Assembly: GCA_014376425.1 (NCBI GenBank)
Contig: JACMRO010000341.1
Span: 1-10,769 of the forward strand
Length of the DNA stretch: 10,769 nt
Source of the DNA: Rubritepida sp.
GTDB lineage: Bacteria; Pseudomonadota; Alphaproteobacteria; Acetobacterales; Acetobacteraceae
Direction of reading: 5' to 3'
Shown: piece after piece, positions 7,910 through 10,769 of the stretch
Layout of the letters: each line of letters starts with the position of its first letter
Numbering within the stretch: the stretch's first letter is position 1
Translations under genes and position numbers: made by a program
Notes under the pieces: model-generated
Databases searched by the model: none
What the model saw: the letters and a program-made list of their open reading frames with translations, nothing else
What the model was told of the DNA's origin: nothing

Positions 7910-8911
7910 TCACCGCCGCCGCTCTTCGGCAATGGTGTCCGCCAGGCGGCGCAGCAGGGCCGGTACATTCTCCCCCGTGGCACCCGAGGTGAGCATCACC
8001 GGCCTGCCGGACGCGCGCTCCAGAGCCCTCACCCGACTCGCCCGCCCCTGCGGCGTCATCGCATCGACCTTGTTCAGCACCAGCACCTCGGGCCGTTCTG
8101 CCAGGCCGCCACCATAGGCTTCCAGCTCATGGCGGATGGTGTGATAGGCGCCGGCCGGGTCGGCCGCCGCGCCATCGATCAGGTGCAGCAGCACGGCGCA
8201 GCGTTCGACATGGCCGAGGAACCGGGTACCGAGCCCCGCACCCTCGCTGGCGCCCTCAATCAGGCCGGGGATATCCGCGATGACGAACTCTTCCTGGTGG
8301 TTGAGCCGCACGACGCCGAGCTGCGGGTGCAGCGTGGTGAAGGGGTAGTCAGCGATCTTCGGCCGCGCGGCACTCACCGCGGCCAGCATGGTGGACTTGC
8401 CAGCGTTGGGCAGGCCAACCAATCCGACATCGGCGATCAGCTTGAGGCGCAGCCACAGCCAGCGTTCCTCACCCGGGTAACCCTTGTCGGCCCGGCGCGG
8501 CGCGCGGTTGGTGCTGGTCTTGAAGTTGGCATTGCCGAAGCCGCCATCGCCGCCGCGGGCCAGCAGGGCTTCCTTGCCGGCTTCGTCCAGGTCGGCGACC
8601 AGGGTCTCGCGGTCCTCGGCCAGGATCTGGGTGCCGACGGGAACCTTCAGGATCACGTCGTCGGAGGCCGCACCGGTGCGGTCGGACCCCGCGCCGTTGC
8701 CGCCTTTGCGGGACTTGAAATGTTGGGCGTAGCGAAAGTCGATCAGCGTGTTCAGGCCCTCGACCGCGCGTGCATAGACGTGGCCGCCGCGACCGCCATT
8801 GCCGCCATCAGGGCCGCCATATTCGATGAAACGCTCGCGCCGGAAGGCAACGACGCCGTCGCCACCATCGCCGCCCTTCACATAGACCTTGGCTTCGTCG
8901 AGGAACTTCAT
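7910..8911 (-). CDS. obgE: Obg GTPase, ribosome-assembly factor
   Basis: ObgE is an essential GTPase that binds the large ribosomal subunit late in assembly. The 333 residues comprise the glycine-rich Obg fold (about 1-158, starting MKFLDEAKVY) and a G domain with G1 GLPNAGKST (166-174), the TT of G2 (192-193), G3 DIPG (213-216), G4 NKVD (280-283) and a G5-like SGATGEN (309-315). There is no C-terminal OCT extension, as usual in Proteobacteria with this length. The ATG matches the family's standard start. Directly upstream there is no recognisable Shine-Dalgarno sequence; a hairpin of the repeat array begins 8 bases before the ATG. It probably forms a transcription unit with proB. Confidence 0.96.
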   Translation of the reverse strand: MKFLDEAKVYVKGGDGGDGVVAFRRERFIEYGGPDGGNGGRGGHVYARAVEGLNTLIDFRYAQHFKSRKGGNGAGSDRTGAASDDVILKVPVGTQILAEDRETLVADLDEAGKEALLARGGDGGFGNANFKTSTNRAPRRADKGYPGEERWLWLRLKLIADVGLVGLPNAGKSTMLAAVSAARPKIADYPFTTLHPQLGVVRLNHQEEFVIADIPGLIEGASEGAGLGTRFLGHVERCAVLLHLIDGAAADPAGAYHTIRHELEAYGGGLAERPEVLVLNKVDAMTPQGRASRVRALERASGRPVMLTSGATGENVPALLRRLADTIAEERRR

Positions 8912-8916
8912 GGCCG

Positions 8917-9156
8917 CGCAACGCGAAGTGTTGTCACGCGATGCGAAGCATCGTTACCGTTTCCCCGCGCAACGCGAAGCGTTGTCGCGCGATGCGAAGC
9001 ATCGTTACCGTTTCCCCGCGCAACGCGAAGCATTATCGCGCGATGCGAAGCATCGTTACCGTTTCCCCGCACAACGCGAAGCGTTGTCGCGCGATGCGAA
9101 GCATCGTGGACTGTTGCCGCGCAACGCGAAGCGTTGTCGCGCGATGCGAAGCATCG
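8917..9156. repeat. Five-unit array of paired GCGAAGC hairpins (51-bp period)
   Basis: Five units repeat with a 51-bp period (the last spacing is 50). Each carries hairpin A, CAACGC-GAA-GCGTTG, at 8919, 8970, 9021, 9072 and 9122, and hairpin B, CGATGC-GAA-GCATCG, at 8939, 8990, 9041, 9092 and 9142; each is 15 bases long. Hairpin B is identical in all five copies. A is perfect in copies 2, 4 and 5 and altered in 1 and 3. Where intact, CGCG flanks extend stem A with one bulged T. A linker ending in gtttcccc separates units 1-4; the linker before unit 5 differs. The open frames across it reflect the repeat, not genes. The family resembles dispersed palindromic repeats; I cannot name it. Confidence 0.93.
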
Positions 9157-9162
9157 ATTATC
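9157..9162 (-). promoter_or_regulatory. Candidate -10 box for obgE-proB
   Basis: On the - strand GATAAT (one mismatch to TATAAT) lies between the rpmA terminator and the hairpin array. No good -35 is found at 16-18 bp, so support is weak. If real, the transcript would begin at the edge of the array, making the array the obgE leader of about 240 bases. Confidence 0.2.
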
Positions 9163-9190
9163 CGCGCGAACCATGGCGCTCACTCCGTCC

Positions 9191-9219
9191 AAACAAAAAC
9201 GGGGGCCAAAGGGCCCCCG
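9191..9219 (-). terminator. Intrinsic terminator after rpmA
   Basis: Read on the - strand, a perfect 8-bp stem CGGGGGCC / GGCCCCCG (9219-9212 and 9207-9200) with a 4-base loop is followed by TTTTTGTTT (9199-9191). It starts 28 bases after the rpmA stop codon and should end the rplU-rpmA transcript, separating it from obgE. Confidence 0.92.
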
Positions 9220-9247
9220 CATGCACGCACGCAAATGCGAGAAGGGA

Positions 9248-9517
9248 TTACTCGGCCGCCAGCGCCATCGGGATCACTGACACGTGCACCCGGCCCTCGG
9301 CCTTGCGGTCGAACTTCACATGGCCTTCGACCAGAGAGAAGATCGTGTGATCACGGCCCAGGCCGACATTGCTGCCGGGCTTCATCTTGGTGCCGCGCTG
9401 CTTCACCAGGATGTTGCCAGCCAGCACCTTCTGCCCGCCAAACTTCTTCACACCCAGCCGCTGGCCGGGAGAGTCGCGGCCGTTGCGAGACGAACCGCCA
9501 GCTTTCTTGTGTGCCAT
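9248..9517 (-). CDS. rpmA: 50S ribosomal protein L27
   Basis: L27 is a large-subunit ribosomal protein whose N-terminus reaches toward the peptidyl-transferase centre. The 89-residue product begins MAHKKAGGSSRNGRDSPGQR and carries the characteristic GG-rich start, GRDHTIFSLVEG (54-65) and a basic C-terminal half. No N-terminal cleavage extension of the Firmicutes type is present. AGGAG (9530-9526 on the - strand) sits 8 bases before the ATG and overlaps the rplU stop, so the two genes are cotranscribed and probably coupled. An intrinsic terminator follows directly. Confidence 0.97.
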   Translation of the reverse strand: MAHKKAGGSSRNGRDSPGQRLGVKKFGGQKVLAGNILVKQRGTKMKPGSNVGLGRDHTIFSLVEGHVKFDRKAEGRVHVSVIPMALAAE

Positions 9518-9529
9518 GGGTAGAGCTCC

Positions 9530-9844
9530 TTAAGCCGCGATGGCGCTGATGCGCAGCACCGTCTCATGTTGGCGATGGCCGCGCTTACGGCGGCTGTTCT
9601 TGCGGCGGCGCTTCTTCAGGGTCAGCACCTTGGCGCCGCGGGTCTGCTCCAGCACCGTCGCCGTTACGGACGCACCGACCACGACCGGCGCACCCAACAC
9701 AAGGCCCGCCTCGGTGGAGATGGCCAGCACGTCATGGAAGGTGATGGTGGCGCCGGCTTCGGCCTCCAGCTTCTCGACGCGAACGACGCCGTTCGGCACC
9801 ACCCGGTATTGTTTTCCGCCGGTGCGGATCACTGCGAAACTCAT
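9530..9844 (-). CDS. rplU: 50S ribosomal protein L21
   Basis: L21 is a 23S rRNA-binding protein of the large subunit. The 104-residue product has the standard start MSFAVIRTGGKQYRV, a beta-rich middle, and the basic signature TLKKRRRKNSRRKRGHRQ (75-92). GAGG (9858-9855 on the - strand) lies about 10 bases upstream of the ATG. It is the first gene of the rplU-rpmA unit, with rpmA 12 bases downstream. A likely promoter overlaps the tandem repeat upstream. Confidence 0.97.
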   Translation of the reverse strand: MSFAVIRTGGKQYRVVPNGVVRVEKLEAEAGATITFHDVLAISTEAGLVLGAPVVVGASVTATVLEQTRGAKVLTLKKRRRKNSRRKRGHRQHETVLRISAIAA

Positions 9845-9912
9845 GGGAAAACAACCTCAAGCGACGAAAAGCGTAGGGGCCGGGGGCCGTTGGGCCGCCA
9901 GCCGGAAGCGGG

Positions 9913-9942
9913 CTTTTAGCGCCGGGGACCGCAGAGAGTCAA
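9913..9942 (-). promoter_or_regulatory. Likely rplU-rpmA promoter
   Basis: On the - strand TTGACT (9942-9937, 5 of 6 to the -35 consensus) is followed after 18 bp by TAAAAG (9918-9913, 4 of 6 to the -10). The inferred start point gives a leader of about 60 bases before the rplU ATG. The -35 is the last of four GTTGAC copies in the adjoining 24-bp repeat. Confidence 0.5.
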
Positions 9943-10015
9943 CTTCGCCGGTGCCGCGGGCGTCAACTTCGCCGGTGCCGCGGGCGTCAACTTCGCCGGT
10001 GCCGCGGGCGTCAAC
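9938..10015. repeat. 24-bp tandem repeat, three perfect copies plus a partial
   Basis: Copies at 9938-9961, 9962-9985 and 9986-10009 are identical, and a fourth begins at 10010 and keeps only gtcaac. On the - strand each starts with GTTGAC. The fourth copy supplies the TGA stop of the mlaF-like gene (10013-10011); the first supplies the likely -35 of rplU. As the unit is 8 codons long, every copy places a TGA in the mlaF frame. Confidence 0.96.
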
Positions 10016-10769
10016 GCCGCAGCTCCATTTCGATCGGTCCCTCGCGCTCGCCCCGCGCGAACTGGTCCACCATGGCGTTGCCGGTCTGCCCCAGCGAGGC
10101 TGCCGGCCCCTGCCACACGATGCGCCCGCCATGCAGCATCGCCGCCTGCCCACCGATGCGCCGGGCGCTCGCCATGTCATGCGTGATCGAGATCGCCGTG
10201 GCGCCCAGCCGCTGCACGCAATCCACGATCAGCCCGTCGATCACCGCGCCCATGATGGGGTCGAGCCCGGTCGTCGGCTCGTCGAAGAACAGCAGGTCGG
10301 GCTGTGCGGCCACGGCGCGCGCCAGCGCCACGCGCTTCTGCATGCCGCCGGACAATTCAGCGGGCGACAGGTCGCCCACGCTGGCCGCCAGGCCAACCTG
10401 GGCCAGCACCTCGGCCGCCCGGTCACGCGCCGCCGCCCGTGTGATGCGCCGCTGCGCCAGCAGTTTGAAGCAGACATTCTCCCAGACCGGCAGGCTGTCG
10501 AATAACGCGCCGCCTTGGAACAACATGCCGATGCGGTCCATCAGCACCCGCCGATCGGCCCGCCCCATCGCCGCCACGTCGCGTCCGCCCACCTCGATCA
10601 CGCCCGCATCAGGCTGGATCAGGCCCAGAATACAGCGCAACATCACCGATTTGCCACTGCCCGAGCCGCCCAGCACCACCAGCGCCCCGCGCGCCGGCAC
10701 CGTCAGGACCCCCCCGTCAAGCACCTGCTTTGGTCCGAAGGCCTTGCGCACCCCCCTCAGGACCTCCGA
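10011..10769 (-). CDS. mlaF: MlaF-like ABC ATPase of phospholipid transport, 5' end outside window
   Basis: MlaF is the ATPase of the MlaFEDB complex, which moves phospholipids between inner and outer membrane. Counting from a GTG at 10751, the visible protein shows Walker A GGSGSGKS (28-35), Q-loop in FQGGALFDSLPVWENV (Q79), signature LSGGM (133-137), Walker B with FFDEP (155-159) followed by TTGLDPI, and H191. The ALFDSLPV and GLDPI stretches are hallmarks of the MlaF/Ttg2A group. The frame stays open to the edge and reads EVLRGVRKAFG, a normal family beginning, so the true start lies past 10769 and GTG 10751 is probably internal. mlaE would be expected upstream. The stop codon lies in the 24-bp repeat. 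Confidence 0.88.
   Translation of the reverse strand, partial: SEVLRGVRKAFGPKQVLDGGVLTVPARGALVVLGGSGSGKSVMLRCILGLIQPDAGVIEVGGRDVAAMGRADRRVLMDRIGMLFQGGALFDSLPVWENVCFKLLAQRRITRAAARDRAAEVLAQVGLAASVGDLSPAELSGGMQKRVALARAVAAQPDLLFFDEPTTGLDPIMGAVIDGLIVDCVQRLGATAISITHDMASARRIGGQAAMLHGGRIVWQGPAASLGQTGNAMVDQFARGEREGPIEMELRR

Noticed and set aside
8917..9156. CRISPR array
   Set aside because: The repeats are adjacent 51-bp units with no unique spacers, and no cas gene is present.
7862..9350. Long + strand open frames across obgE, the array and rpmA
   Set aside because: They are antisense to firmly identified genes, and their repeated peptide stretches come only from the hairpin array.
9938..10116. Small protein with 8-residue repeats over the 24-bp repeat
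   Set aside because: It lies in another frame of the mlaF-like gene and the repeat; no family or ribosome site supports it.

Overview
The window is GC-rich DNA from what looks like an alphaproteobacterium. The cluster rplU-rpmA-obgE-proB, the style of L21, L27 and Obg, and the very high third-position GC all fit Rhodospirillales/Acetobacteraceae. That placement is inferred from recognition of the proteins, not from a search. No tRNA, rRNA, CRISPR array, insertion sequence or phage gene is visible.

The left half (159-5073, + strand) is one tightly packed operon. It holds an ABC ATPase, two inner-membrane permeases and a periplasmic binding protein resembling the Ugp glycerol-3-phosphate/glycerophosphodiester importer. 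A class III metallophosphoesterase follows. The first four reading frames overlap or nearly abut. The region before the ATPase carries 11-bp-spaced repeats resembling a PhoB box. The operon probably imports a phosphorylated compound such as a glycerophosphodiester, and the cytosolic phosphoesterase probably hydrolyses it, taking the place of UgpQ. The substrate is not proven by sequence.

Next on the + strand is a membrane-bound CHASE3-GAF-GGDEF diguanylate cyclase (5149-6863). Its catalytic domain is broken by an apparent one-base deletion in a run of five C. Its last codons run antisense into the 3' end of proB.

The right half is on the - strand. In transcription order it holds the 3' part of an mlaF-like lipid-transport ATPase (cut by the window edge), a 24-bp tandem repeat, rplU (L21), rpmA (L27), a strong intrinsic terminator, a five-unit array of hairpins, obgE and proB. 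Two repeat systems stand out. In the mlaF-rplU gap, the 24-bp repeat contains both the mlaF stop codon and the likely -35 box of the rplU promoter. In the rpmA-obgE gap, five 51-bp units each carry two hairpins built on the exceptionally stable mini-hairpin core GCGAAGC. They fill the presumed obgE leader up to the start codon, where no Shine-Dalgarno sequence is seen.
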